From: Chloroflexota bacterium
GTDB lineage: Bacteria > Chloroflexota > Anaerolineae > B4-G1
Assembly (NCBI GenBank): GCA_012514315.1
Contig: JAAZAN010000087.1
Location: 29,725-93,724 of the forward strand
Reading direction: 5' to 3'
DNA: 64,000 nucleotides
Below are positions 1 through 8,424 of this stretch, piece by piece (position 1 is the first letter of the stretch; the number at the start of each line of letters is the position of its first letter). The notes beneath the pieces were generated by a model. It saw only the letters and a program-made list of their open reading frames with translations, did not search any database and had not been told where the DNA came from. The translations under genes were made by a program, and so were the position numbers.

Positions 1-2069
1 ACGATCCAGTGAGACCCAGAAAGATTGAGGTCAACGATGTAGAGCTGGCTGCCGTCACTCTCCCGCCACTGATCTAATATGGGTTTGCCATCAAGGTACA
101 CTCGAATGCCATCATCGGCATACGCATAGAATCGGTATAGCCCGCTATCGAAGTGCAGTATCCGCTGCCACCTCACGGAGAAATCATCGGCCGGAATGCC
201 GTACGCCGGTGACCCTGTCCCCCAATCGAAGTCGATGGCTCGATCATTGCGGACGAGCACCGGACTGCCGCTGAGGAACCGATTGGACCAGTACTCGGCC
301 TGCCAGTCAGGGAAAGAAGCGGGCAACGTCTCCCACCAGACTCGGATCCGAGCATGCTCCGTATGCTCATAGTATTCGACCCGTAGGCTGTGCTGCCCCT
401 TGGCCAGCGCAACATCCGCAGCAAATTCCCGCGAAGCGCCATCCTGCCATGCGTCGATGATCAACTGATCGTCCACCCACAACCGCGCGCCATCATCCAC
501 GCGGATGTGGAAGCGATAGGTTGCCGCCTCGAACGTGGCTTTGCGTGTCCATCGGGCTGAGAAGCGATCGCCGGGCAAGGCCGGGTCCGGAGCGCTCAGC
601 CCCCAGTCGAAGTCGATGGCGCGGTCGTTTCGAACCAGCACAGGGTTGCCGCTTAAGTTCCGATTCGACCAGTACTCGCCCTTCCAGTCCGGGTACGACG
701 GAATCGTGATCTTCTCCCACCAGACATGGATGGCGGCGTCCTGTGCGTTCTCGTAGTATTCCACACGGAGCGAATGATTGCCCGCGCTCAAGTTACGGTC
801 GGCTGTTACTTCGCGTCGAGCGCCATCCTGCCATTCATTCAGGACGAGGTTGCCGTCGACATAGAGTCGTACGCCGTCGTCGACGATAGCGTGGAAGCGA
901 TACAGCCCGGGTTCAAATGCGAGCGTGCGGCTCCAGCGAACCGAGAAGCGATCAGCGGGAAGACCTGCCGCCGGTGAGTTCCTGCCCCAGTCGAAACGAA
1001 TCTCCTGATCGTTCCGTACCACAGTCGGCGTTCCGCTGAGGGAGGGGGTGGAGAAGTACTCGCCCCGCCACTGGGGATAAACCTCCACCTGCTGCCACCA
1101 GAACCGGGCTGTCGCCCTACCATACGCCTCGAAGTACTCAACACGCAGAGAGTGCGTTCCGGCTGTCAACGTTCGTTCTGCGGAGTAGGTGGAGCCCGTC
1201 GCAAAGTGCCACTCATCCACGATGAGTTGTCCATCAAGCCAGACCCTTGCGCCATCGTCGCTCTCCATGAAGAAGCGATAGGTACCCGCGGGTAGCACTA
1301 GATCCCGCGTCCAGCGTACTGAGAAATCATCGACCGGTAACCCGCCTGCAGGCGCTCCCAGGCCCCAATCGAAGTGGATGCTGGCGTCATTGCGCACCAA
1401 CAGGGGGCTGCCGATGAGATCTCGGTTCCCGTAGTACTCGCCGCGCCACGCCGTGATCACGGGGGGAGTGGACGTCGCCGAAGGTCGCGCAGGACTTGCC
1501 GTAGCTGTGGGTGTCGGTGGCGCCTCAGTGGCCGTGGCGGTCTCGGGCGCCCGAGGTGTCTCGGTCGGAACTGGTGTGACCGATGGAGTCACCTCAGGCG
1601 ATATCTGCGTGACACGAAAGTCGGCCGACGCGCGGTCACCGGTGGTTGGCGAGCCGATAACGATCTGCACGAGCGGTCGGTTCACCCAGTTTGCGTCGTC
1701 TGGGAAGGTGAACGAGAAGGCGAAGATGCCTTTATTGGTGGCTATGACTGAACCGTAAGATACCGCCGATTTCTCGCCGGTAAGGGGGTCCTCCAGCCAC
1801 ACCACGAGTGTATCTCCCGGTCTCCAGCCTGAGCCAGCAACGGTGATCTGCGTACCGCCCTGTCCCTCCAACGGGAAGATTGTAATGGCGGCCGGACCAA
1901 CTGGTGTCGGCGGCCGCGTTGGCAGTAGATCCCCGGCCTGCACGATGAAGCCGGTTATCAGTACAAGTCCCGCTGCGGCACAGGCTAACGTCAGCACGAC
2001 GAGGAGGCGTGTGTGAAGAGAAGCCCACGCCAGGATTCCTGCGAACAGACCCCGCTTGTTTTGCGTCAT
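1..2069 (-). CDS. Secreted protein with Ig-like domain and at least four PA14 repeats (partial)
   Basis: The frame is open from an ATG at 2069 through the left edge, so the C-terminus is missing; at least 689 codons are present. After a short basic N-terminus there is one hydrophobic segment (about residues 16-37, LLVVLTLACAAAGLVLI), which should be an uncleaved signal anchor. An Ig/TIG-like domain follows (about 50-140, with GGTQITVAGSGWRPGD), then a Thr/Pro-rich linker, then four copies of a roughly 127-residue module starting near 1445, 1075, 690 and 310. Each module has RxEYxxNRxLxGxPxLVRND, FDWGxxxPAxGLPxDxFSVRW and a DDGxRxxxDGxxxxDxW core, which is the PA14 domain signature. PA14 domains usually bind carbohydrate outside the cell. 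It is probably a cell-surface adhesin or glycan-binding protein, in keeping with the exopolysaccharide genes upstream. The module copies are diverged, not recent duplicates. Confidence 0.85.
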   Translation of the reverse strand, partial: MTQNKRGLFAGILAWASLHTRLLVVLTLACAAAGLVLITGFIVQAGDLLPTRPPTPVGPAAITIFPLEGQGGTQITVAGSGWRPGDTLVVWLEDPLTGEKSAVSYGSVIATNKGIFAFSFTFPDDANWVNRPLVQIVIGSPTTGDRASADFRVTQISPEVTPSVTPVPTETPRAPETATATEAPPTPTATASPARPSATSTPPVITAWRGEYYGNRDLIGSPLLVRNDASIHFDWGLGAPAGGLPVDDFSVRWTRDLVLPAGTYRFFMESDDGARVWLDGQLIVDEWHFATGSTYSAERTLTAGTHSLRVEYFEAYGRATARFWWQQVEVYPQWRGEYFSTPSLSGTPTVVRNDQEIRFDWGRNSPAAGLPADRFSVRWSRTLAFEPGLYRFHAIVDDGVRLYVDGNLVLNEWQDGARREVTADRNLSAGNHSLRVEYYENAQDAAIHVWWEKITIPSYPDWKGEYWSNRNLSGNPVLVRNDRAIDFDWGLSAPDPALPGDRFSARWTRKATFEAATYRFHIRVDDGARLWVDDQLIIDAWQDGASREFAADVALAKGQHSLRVEYYEHTEHARIRVWWETLPASFPDWQAEYWSNRFLSGSPVLVRNDRAIDFDWGTGSPAYGIPADDFSVRWQRILHFDSGLYRFYAYADDGIRVYLDGKPILDQWRESDGSQLYIVDLNLSGSHWI

Positions 2070-2267
2070 ATCTCTACCCTCACTTGAGAGACGCCAGATC
2101 GACTGGAAAGGTTCCCGTTCCCCAGGCAGTCTCCGTCTGCAGTCCTCACACAAGCATATGGTGTTATGCTCTCCCCTGCATCAGGCCGCTGGAGGGTTCG
2201 CCTATTGGACGAGAGAACAATCCTGACCCTGGTCTTTAGACCGAGTGTACCCCGTGCCTCGAAAACC

Positions 2268-2897
2268 CTATTCCGGGGCATTCGCCTTACCGAGGTCGAC
2301 CCGAGCAACCTGCGCCAGATCATGAATAGCTTCAGCGAGCTCAATGACAATCGAGTGATCGCCCAACCGTTCTTGCGCCACTTCCAGAATGTGCCCGTAG
2401 TGCGTGACCATCTGTCGAGGCCCCCGCGAGAACCGTTCGAAGACGGTCGCGCCCTGGTTCTCGATGTCCAGAAGTGTGCTGCGCACATTGTGTAATGTAT
2501 CGGCAACCTTCACCGCGACGGCCTCATAGCTCGCCGTACGCATCTGATGCAGGCCCTCCTGTTTGCGCACCTCCCACGGACGTCTGCGACCTTCACTATC
2601 ACACTTGCGCTCCGACAGCGCTATCACGATCTCTGTCACGCGATCGCCGAACTCGCTCTTGATCAGGGCGATATCGTAGCCCTGATCCTCGACAACGTCG
2701 TGCAAAAGGCCGGCCACGGCAACGTCCATTGAGAACCCATGTCGGAGCAGGATCAGCGACACGTGTACTGGGTGAGTGATGTAGGGTATTGTGCACCCCT
2801 TACGGTTCTGGGGTCGATGTACGCCTGCCGACAGACGGAGCGCCTGTTCGTACAGCGCTGAATAGCCCTGTTCAGCAGTCACACAGTCACCGCACAT
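2268..2897 (-). CDS. HD-domain (p)ppGpp hydrolase-like protein (SpoT/MESH1 type)
   Basis: A 209-residue protein made of a single HD domain. The metal-site residues of the RelA/SpoT hydrolase family can be read directly: ITHPVHV (H42), GLLHDVVEDQG (H66-D67, then E70-D71) and a later AVKVADTLHNVRS (Asp). The ED pair after HD is typical of stringent-response hydrolases rather than of generic HD phosphatases. There is no synthetase, TGS or ACT domain, so it resembles the small hydrolase-only enzymes (MESH1-like) that cleave (p)ppGpp. The ATG at 2897 follows a GAGGAG Shine-Dalgarno sequence. It lies 12 bp after the 198-residue surface protein gene and may be co-transcribed with it. The fold assignment is firm; ppGpp as substrate is inferred. 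Confidence 0.8.
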   Translation of the reverse strand: MCGDCVTAEQGYSALYEQALRLSAGVHRPQNRKGCTIPYITHPVHVSLILLRHGFSMDVAVAGLLHDVVEDQGYDIALIKSEFGDRVTEIVIALSERKCDSEGRRRPWEVRKQEGLHQMRTASYEAVAVKVADTLHNVRSTLLDIENQGATVFERFSRGPRQMVTHYGHILEVAQERLGDHSIVIELAEAIHDLAQVARVDLGKANAPE

Positions 2898-2909
2898 CTC
2901 GTCTCTCCT

Positions 2910-3506
2910 CTACGTGCTATCCGGATCGTGCGACTGACGCCACACCAAGATCAGGCCGACCGCGATTACCATCAGCCCGCCTGTCGCTACAATGAAGGTC
3001 GATGCAGCTGCGGCCCTGTCTGCCACAGGTGAGGGCGATACCGTACCGGTGGGGGTGAGCAGAGTGCTGTCGAAGGCTGTGGCTGAGGGAAGGCTGGTTG
3101 GAACGAATGCAGCAGCCGGTGTTGTGCCAGCCACCTGAAGCGATCCATCCTCAGTGGGCATCAGGAAGGGTATGGGTGTACCCTCACTCTGCTCCTCACC
3201 AGGTGCAACCGGTTCTCCAGGGGCTTCCTCCGCCGGCGGTGGTGCAGTGACTACGTCCCACGTGGCTGCCTCCACCGGCTGGGTCGGTACTCCCGCTGTG
3301 GCGGGAGGCTGTGGCGAGGCGTCGGGCGTCACAGGCGTGGCATTGAAGACGGTGGGCGTCGCCGTCAGTGTTGGAATGCTCTGTCGCTGAGCGTTCTGTG
3401 TGGGTGTCGCCCAAGCAGCCGGAACAAGCAGGCTGAGCGACATAATCCCGCATACCAGAAGCACAGACATGATTTTCCGCTTGCTCAGTGTCGGATACTC
3501 ACTCAT
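2910..3506 (-). CDS. Thr/Pro-rich secreted protein with C-terminal membrane anchor
   Basis: 198 residues that I cannot assign to a family. The N-terminus is a signal peptide (KRKIMSVLLVCGIMSLSLLVPAAWA, cleavage likely after AWA near residue 33). The middle is low-complexity Thr/Pro/Ala/Ser, as in O-glycosylated stalks. A single transmembrane segment near the end (about 168-188, TFIVATGGLMVIAVGLILVW) is followed by a short charged tail. The layout is that of a surface protein held in the membrane by its C-terminus, like the anchored hydrolase at 23016-24764. It lies between the DUF4012 gene and the HD hydrolase on the same strand, with short gaps, and probably belongs to the cell-surface locus. 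Confidence 0.6.
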   Translation of the reverse strand: MSEYPTLSKRKIMSVLLVCGIMSLSLLVPAAWATPTQNAQRQSIPTLTATPTVFNATPVTPDASPQPPATAGVPTQPVEAATWDVVTAPPPAEEAPGEPVAPGEEQSEGTPIPFLMPTEDGSLQVAGTTPAAAFVPTSLPSATAFDSTLLTPTGTVSPSPVADRAAAASTFIVATGGLMVIAVGLILVWRQSHDPDST

Positions 3507-3543
3507 CGTCCTGTTCTACTTCTCTGTAGCGCGTTTCATTGCC

Positions 3544-5607
3544 CTAGCGCCGCTGGGCGCTGATCTCCAATTCTACGTCAGTCTGTAGTCGGAGATCAAA
3601 GGATACCACACCATGTTCCTCAACACCAGAAACCGGTGAGAATCTGACGGATGTCGAACCCGTGGGGAGAGCGACGCTAACGCGCACTTCATTCGCTGTT
3701 GTCCCGCCCTGTTTCTGAACGGTCAATCGATAGTGCAACCCACCTTCCTCCAGCTCGATTACATCTGGCGGTAGATCGTATACGAGGCGTGTCTCAACGC
3801 GCTCCCCGGGCGCCAATACGAAGAAGGTCGCAAACACACTGCGGCCGGCTTCCTCGGGCAGGATTTGCGCGTCGCCTGGGCGCGCGACGCCCGTCAGAAG
3901 AAGCGTGTCCGAGACTGGGTGGGGTGTCGCTTCCACCAACCGGGAGCCTGCCGGGGCCAACACGCGCACGTAATCCCAGTAACAACGTTGCATCATCTGC
4001 TCGTAGGTGAGGTCGTAACGAGCCTCGTGACGGCACTCCATTCCTGTGTCACTGGAGACATTTCGATGGTCCAGCATCAGAGTGGCCTGTGGGTGCTCCG
4101 GATCCCTCAGATCCACATGGTACGTGACACGCTGTACGATGTTGGGGTTGACCTTGTTGAACCCCAGATTGGTATCTGCGACCATTAAGAAATCGCCCGG
4201 CACATCTCGCAGTGCGCCGTCCCAACCTGTGGGCCGCAGTGCTGCCGCTGACTCCGAATCGGACAACGAGACAAACACGTGCCGCTCCTCCAGAGCGCGG
4301 AGGATGGCGAAGCCCAATCTCATCACATCGATGTCCCCCACGCCGTCCTGAAGCTGGTTCGCCAGTGCGGTCAGTAGCTGTCCCATGAAAGCTTTGCGAT
4401 GGCGCCACCATTCTGACGCGAGCCCTTCTTCGATCAGCGATGGCGCCCAGGACTCTCGCATCGCCTGGACTACATTATCACTCGTGATCGGCTCGGGGTA
4501 CTCCGGCACTGTGAGTGGTCCAAGAGCCTCCATCAGTGTCTGGACTGCCTGTTGGTCGATTGCCACAACCGCGTGGATGGGGACATGGGTGCGGAGCCCG
4601 TACAATGTGGACGCCATCTGCGCTGATGTTGGAAAGTCCGGGCTCCAATTTGCATCGCGAAACACCCAGGGAACAGGCCCCATGATCTCGCGGAACGGCT
4701 GAGGGGCGATGGGGTAGGGCAGCGAGAAGTCGTCGATCGCGTAACTGTCCTCGAACACCAGTTCAACGATGCGGCCCCGGTCGACCACTACTCGGGCGAC
4801 GCCGCTGATGAACCCACCCGTCGCGCGCAGTTCGTCCTCGTTCTGGATCAGAACGAGGATAGCGCGCGGCTCCGAGGCCCCTAGCAGCTCGGGCAGTGCC
4901 AGAAGCCCGTGCACACCTCCCTGTATCAGAGGCAGTGTCCCGTCGAGTTGCGTCAGCCAGCCTGTCATCCGAGGTGATAGCCCGTCAACGTCCATGGACT
5001 GACGAACCGTGTGCACTTGTGCGAGTGTTGCCTGCGCCTCAACGAGTGCTGGATGCGCTGTCTCGAGCACCAAGACCAGCTCGTCTGGACCTTTCATCCC
5101 GCCGTTATCGCTCTTCAGCAATGGCGATAGCGCATCGACCAGATGCTGGCCGGTCGATGTGAGGTCCAACCCCATCTGCAGCAGCGTGGGGGCTGCCTGG
5201 ATGTCGGCGCCATAGTATGGCACCCATCCCATATGTGGCGCCACAGACAGCGGTATGGCGTACGCCGCCTGAATCCGAGCCAGGTCCTCGTGAGTCTGTG
5301 CCAGTAGTTCACCGGGCTGCATCGGAACGATTGCTGCTGGACCATCACGCGCCAGCGCCTGGAGTGCGGCGAGGTCATGTTGGACAGCAGAGAGATGCGT
5401 TTTGGCCCGGGATAGGCTTGCGATGCCTGCCGTCACAATGACGACGGCAACCAGAACGCACGCTGTGAGAATTGGCCTGGACCGTGGCGGTGATCTGCGA
5501 GTATCGCTGGCGGTGCGCCACGTGCGTCCGGCGGTGGCGAGAGCTGTTGCCGTTGCCAACAGAACCAGCGCGACAAGCAGTGTGCCGGCCCAGTCGAGCA
5601 CGCTCAC
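3544..5607 (-). CDS. DUF4012 domain membrane-anchored protein
   Basis: 687 residues if translation starts at the GTG at 5607. This start overlaps the TGA of the upstream glycosyltransferase as GTGA, and GAGG lies just upstream, so translational coupling is likely. The longest open frame adds 73 residues inside the neighbour and looks spurious. The N-terminus has a transmembrane segment (LLVALVLLATATALATA), and a second, READABLE as ILTACVLVAVVIVTAG, follows near residue 45. The diagnostic DUF4012 core is clear: VLVLIQNEDELRATGGFISG, followed by the VDRGRI/FEDSY region. DUF4012 proteins have no settled biochemical role but recur in exopolysaccharide clusters of Actinobacteria and Chloroflexi, as here next to a polymerase, a tyrosine kinase and a glycosyltransferase. 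A role in assembling or attaching the polymer outside the membrane is inferred only. Confidence 0.85.
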   Translation of the reverse strand: MSVLDWAGTLLVALVLLATATALATAGRTWRTASDTRRSPPRSRPILTACVLVAVVIVTAGIASLSRAKTHLSAVQHDLAALQALARDGPAAIVPMQPGELLAQTHEDLARIQAAYAIPLSVAPHMGWVPYYGADIQAAPTLLQMGLDLTSTGQHLVDALSPLLKSDNGGMKGPDELVLVLETAHPALVEAQATLAQVHTVRQSMDVDGLSPRMTGWLTQLDGTLPLIQGGVHGLLALPELLGASEPRAILVLIQNEDELRATGGFISGVARVVVDRGRIVELVFEDSYAIDDFSLPYPIAPQPFREIMGPVPWVFRDANWSPDFPTSAQMASTLYGLRTHVPIHAVVAIDQQAVQTLMEALGPLTVPEYPEPITSDNVVQAMRESWAPSLIEEGLASEWWRHRKAFMGQLLTALANQLQDGVGDIDVMRLGFAILRALEERHVFVSLSDSESAAALRPTGWDGALRDVPGDFLMVADTNLGFNKVNPNIVQRVTYHVDLRDPEHPQATLMLDHRNVSSDTGMECRHEARYDLTYEQMMQRCYWDYVRVLAPAGSRLVEATPHPVSDTLLLTGVARPGDAQILPEEAGRSVFATFFVLAPGERVETRLVYDLPPDVIELEEGGLHYRLTVQKQGGTTANEVRVSVALPTGSTSVRFSPVSGVEEHGVVSFDLRLQTDVELEISAQRR

Positions 5608-7100
5608 TGGAGGGGCCTCATGCACGCAGGATCCATCGGCGATGGCCACGTGATTAACCATGCGGGCGGGACAACGATGTCTGCGTCTGGTTCGCGATCC
5701 ACCGGCGGTGCGACGGCGCGGATGCTGATCCGGTGCCCATCTAAGGCCCACACCGTCCTCTGGCGCCAGGCCGGTTCCAGGAACTCCAACAGGTTTCGAT
5801 ATGCGTCCGCGCGGGCTACAATCCACACTCGGTCACCGACGGTGTCAGCGAGTTCGTCCAGGCGAGCCGCTCGCCACACGTGCCGATCCTGTGAGCCAGC
5901 GGTGTAGTAATCGTAGGCCGGGACAGCTAGTTCGTCAACCCATACTGCATCTCCAGGACGCACCTCTTCATTGACTATAGCCATTAACTCGCGCCACGGC
6001 TCGGATGGCGTCAGCGCCACCGAGGCCCCCATTGAGACCACGCTGAATAACACCAGTGCAGTCAGGAAGAGACGCGGCAGTTCCAGTCGACGCACGGCCC
6101 AGGCTGTCGCGAGGAGCGCGTAGGGGGCGAGAGGAACGAGCAGTCGTTTCACGGTCAGCCCGCGTGGAATAGCGGCCGCGATGATGCCCACGGCCCATAG
6201 GATGACCACTGCTTGAGCGCTCCGGCGCGATAGCGTCACAGGCCCGTGATGATGCACGAGGCGCCACCAGCTCCAACCCGCGACGGCAACTGCAGCCCCT
6301 ATCAGCAGCCCGACAAGCGCCCACTGGACTGTCTGCAGACCGACGGACACCCCCATTCGCCTCAGGGCGAGCATTAACATCACCGGCTGATATGGTGTCG
6401 CTGCAGGACGCGAGCTCGCTAACCAGACGACACAAGGGAGAGAGACGGCTACCTGGAGCGCCAGCCAGGTCCAGAGGGCCCGGTAGTCCCTGCGCTGCCG
6501 GAACCATACTCCTATCCACACGCCGTTCGCCAGCATCCATGGCAGAAGCGCAGTCCAGTCGACAAGGAGCGCTGTTGCTGCGGTCACTCCGTATCCCAGT
6601 GCATCCCAGTGACGCCCTCTCAGTGTGTGCCGCAGCGCCAGCCACACCGTGACCAGTCCCAGCAGCATTGTCAGGGCGTACATCCGGGCCTCACGTGCGT
6701 ACCAGACGGCCGATGGAGAGAAGGCCAGCAACACTGCCGCCAGAATTGATGTCCGCTGGTCCATCCAATTCAGCCCGGCGCGCTGTAACTCCCGGCCCAG
6801 TGCGGCGATCAGTGGCACCGTCACGGTGCCTGCCAGAGCCGAAGGTAGTCTCACCCATCTCTCGTCCCTTCCAAGCTCCAGAGCAGCGCTCAGCAGAACA
6901 TAGTAGCCCGGCGGATGGGGATCGCAAGAACGGGCCTCGGTGTGGTCTGCGAAGTAGACGCTATCTGCCTCGTCAACACTCAGGCTACGCTGCCCCAACC
7001 ACGCCACGCGAACCATCAGGGCCAGTGCTGTCACGAGGGCCAGCAGAATCCAGGATGACTCGCGTGTGGACTCAGGTGTCTGATTCACTGTCGCCCCCAA
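5604..7100 (-). CDS. GT39/ArnT-type polyprenyl-phosphate-sugar glycosyltransferase
   Basis: About 498 residues with some ten hydrophobic segments. The first extracytoplasmic loop carries SVDEADSVYF and then DPHPPGYYVLL, the acidic DE motif and HPPxY pattern of the dolichyl-phosphate-mannose protein mannosyltransferase (GT39/PMT_2) family. These enzymes move a sugar from a polyprenyl-phosphate donor onto an acceptor on the outer face of the membrane. The open frame starts at TTG 7100; the GTG at 7088, preceded by GGGGGCG, is an equally good start. Either start overlaps the end of the O-antigen-ligase-like gene. The 3' end overlaps the DUF4012 start by 4 bp. The acceptor (polysaccharide, lipid or protein) cannot be read from the sequence. 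Confidence 0.8.
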   Translation of the reverse strand: MGATVNQTPESTRESSWILLALVTALALMVRVAWLGQRSLSVDEADSVYFADHTEARSCDPHPPGYYVLLSAALELGRDERWVRLPSALAGTVTVPLIAALGRELQRAGLNWMDQRTSILAAVLLAFSPSAVWYAREARMYALTMLLGLVTVWLALRHTLRGRHWDALGYGVTAATALLVDWTALLPWMLANGVWIGVWFRQRRDYRALWTWLALQVAVSLPCVVWLASSRPAATPYQPVMLMLALRRMGVSVGLQTVQWALVGLLIGAAVAVAGWSWWRLVHHHGPVTLSRRSAQAVVILWAVGIIAAAIPRGLTVKRLLVPLAPYALLATAWAVRRLELPRLFLTALVLFSVVSMGASVALTPSEPWRELMAIVNEEVRPGDAVWVDELAVPAYDYYTAGSQDRHVWRAARLDELADTVGDRVWIVARADAYRNLLEFLEPAWRQRTVWALDGHRISIRAVAPPVDREPDADIVVPPAWLITWPSPMDPACMRPLQ

Positions 7101-8424
7101 GTGTCTCGGTGGTGGTCGCGATAGCGCTTTCGGATCTGGCTATGTGTGTCTCAATTGCAGCACCCGGCTGCCGCACGGCGGCAGCGAGGCCGAACAGCGT
7201 CCAGGCGATGGTGTGTGCCTTGGCGTAGAATGTGATGCTATCGGTGATGCCATGGACGGCGAAGACAACCAGTGCCCCGAGTATCGCGATGGTCAGCGGA
7301 GTGGGCGCCGGCCCACGGTTGCCCTGAACCGCACGCCAGGTTGATGCCAGGAGCCCCAGGAGCGTTGCGAGCATTGCGGTCAGACCTGGCAGTCCCAGGT
7401 CTACCCCCATCTGGAGGTAAAGGTTGTGGACGTGCTCTATGCCCTCGCCTCCCACCTGTGTGAAGGCGGGGTATCGGAGGGGCATTACCCGTACGGCAAC
7501 GCCAAATCCGATACCTGTCAGTGGAAAGTCGCGCACCATCTCCCATCCCTGTGCCCAGAGCTGCAGGCGCCCCTGGGCGCTCTGCCAGGAGTTTCCACCA
7601 GCAACGTCTGCGACGATCTCCAGTACGCCCTCGGCGCCGAGCGCGACCACACCGATCAGGCTCCCTATGACCAGTGCTGCCGCAAGGATGAGCCAGCGTC
7701 GGTCGCGCCCGACTAGCATGACGACGAGCGCAGTGCCAACGGCGACCATGGCTCCTCGTGACTGCGTGAAGAGCAACACGGCTCCAGCGCTCAGCGCCGC
7801 CATAAGTGCACTCAGGCGGACTACGATGCGCCGGTCGAACAGGGTGTACGCAAGCGGCACGGGCAACAGCATAGCCAATGTGCCTCCCGCGATGTTTGGA
7901 TTGAATCCAGCAGGATTCCAGAACGGGCGGATCATCTGTGGCACTACAGCGTAGGGGTTGAATGGAAGCCATGGTAGCTTGATCGTTGTGCGGCCCCGGC
8001 TTCCCAGAAGCACTACCAGGGCTAACACCACGATCAGTACTGAGATGAAAGCCGCACTCAGTCCAAACCAGCCGTGCTTTAGGAGAAGCCCGGCCACGCC
8101 GTAGAACAGCGCGACCCCGGCAACCACTTTGTACACGTGCGCCAGCGTCAAGGTGCGGTCGGGGGTGACCCACATCGTGACGGGCAGTGTCAGCAGCAGC
8201 ATCAGGACTGGTAAATCGACCGGTGTGCGCGCGACGGGCTGCCCTGCCAAGGCCCAACCGAGACAGACGATGAGCGCCAATCCAGCCAGGGCAACGGTAG
8301 CTGCCCAGCCTGGAAGGAACTCATAGAATAGGAGGATGGGCACGCAGGCCACTGCTCCCACGAACTGGATCAGGGATGTTGCCGGGTGAAGTCGATGTCG
8401 CACCCGGCGCATTAGTCTGACCAT
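7072..8424 (-). CDS. O-antigen ligase / Wzy-like polymerase family membrane protein
   Basis: 450 residues with 10-12 predicted transmembrane helices. The C-terminal half carries the Wzy_C/O-antigen ligase pattern: FTQSRGAMVAVG (Arg in the SRG motif), then GWEMVRDFPLTGIGFG and a VHNLYLQMGVDLGLPGL loop in which the His follows a conserved EH. These enzymes polymerise or transfer undecaprenyl-linked glycan outside the membrane. The ATG at 8424 has GGAGG seven bases upstream. The start overlaps the end of the TPR gene by 13 bp, and the end overlaps the GT39 gene, so the group is translationally coupled. With the tyrosine autokinase it supports a polymerase-dependent exopolysaccharide pathway. Ligase and polymerase cannot be told apart by eye. 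Confidence 0.85.
   Translation of the reverse strand: MVRLMRRVRHRLHPATSLIQFVGAVACVPILLFYEFLPGWAATVALAGLALIVCLGWALAGQPVARTPVDLPVLMLLLTLPVTMWVTPDRTLTLAHVYKVVAGVALFYGVAGLLLKHGWFGLSAAFISVLIVVLALVVLLGSRGRTTIKLPWLPFNPYAVVPQMIRPFWNPAGFNPNIAGGTLAMLLPVPLAYTLFDRRIVVRLSALMAALSAGAVLLFTQSRGAMVAVGTALVVMLVGRDRRWLILAAALVIGSLIGVVALGAEGVLEIVADVAGGNSWQSAQGRLQLWAQGWEMVRDFPLTGIGFGVAVRVMPLRYPAFTQVGGEGIEHVHNLYLQMGVDLGLPGLTAMLATLLGLLASTWRAVQGNRGPAPTPLTIAILGALVVFAVHGITDSITFYAKAHTIAWTLFGLAAAVRQPGAAIETHIARSESAIATTTETLGGDSESDT

Noticed and set aside
5608..5826. 73-codon N-terminal extension of the DUF4012 frame
   Set aside because: It lies wholly inside the glycosyltransferase gene; GTG 5607 with GAGG upstream and a GTGA overlap is a better start.
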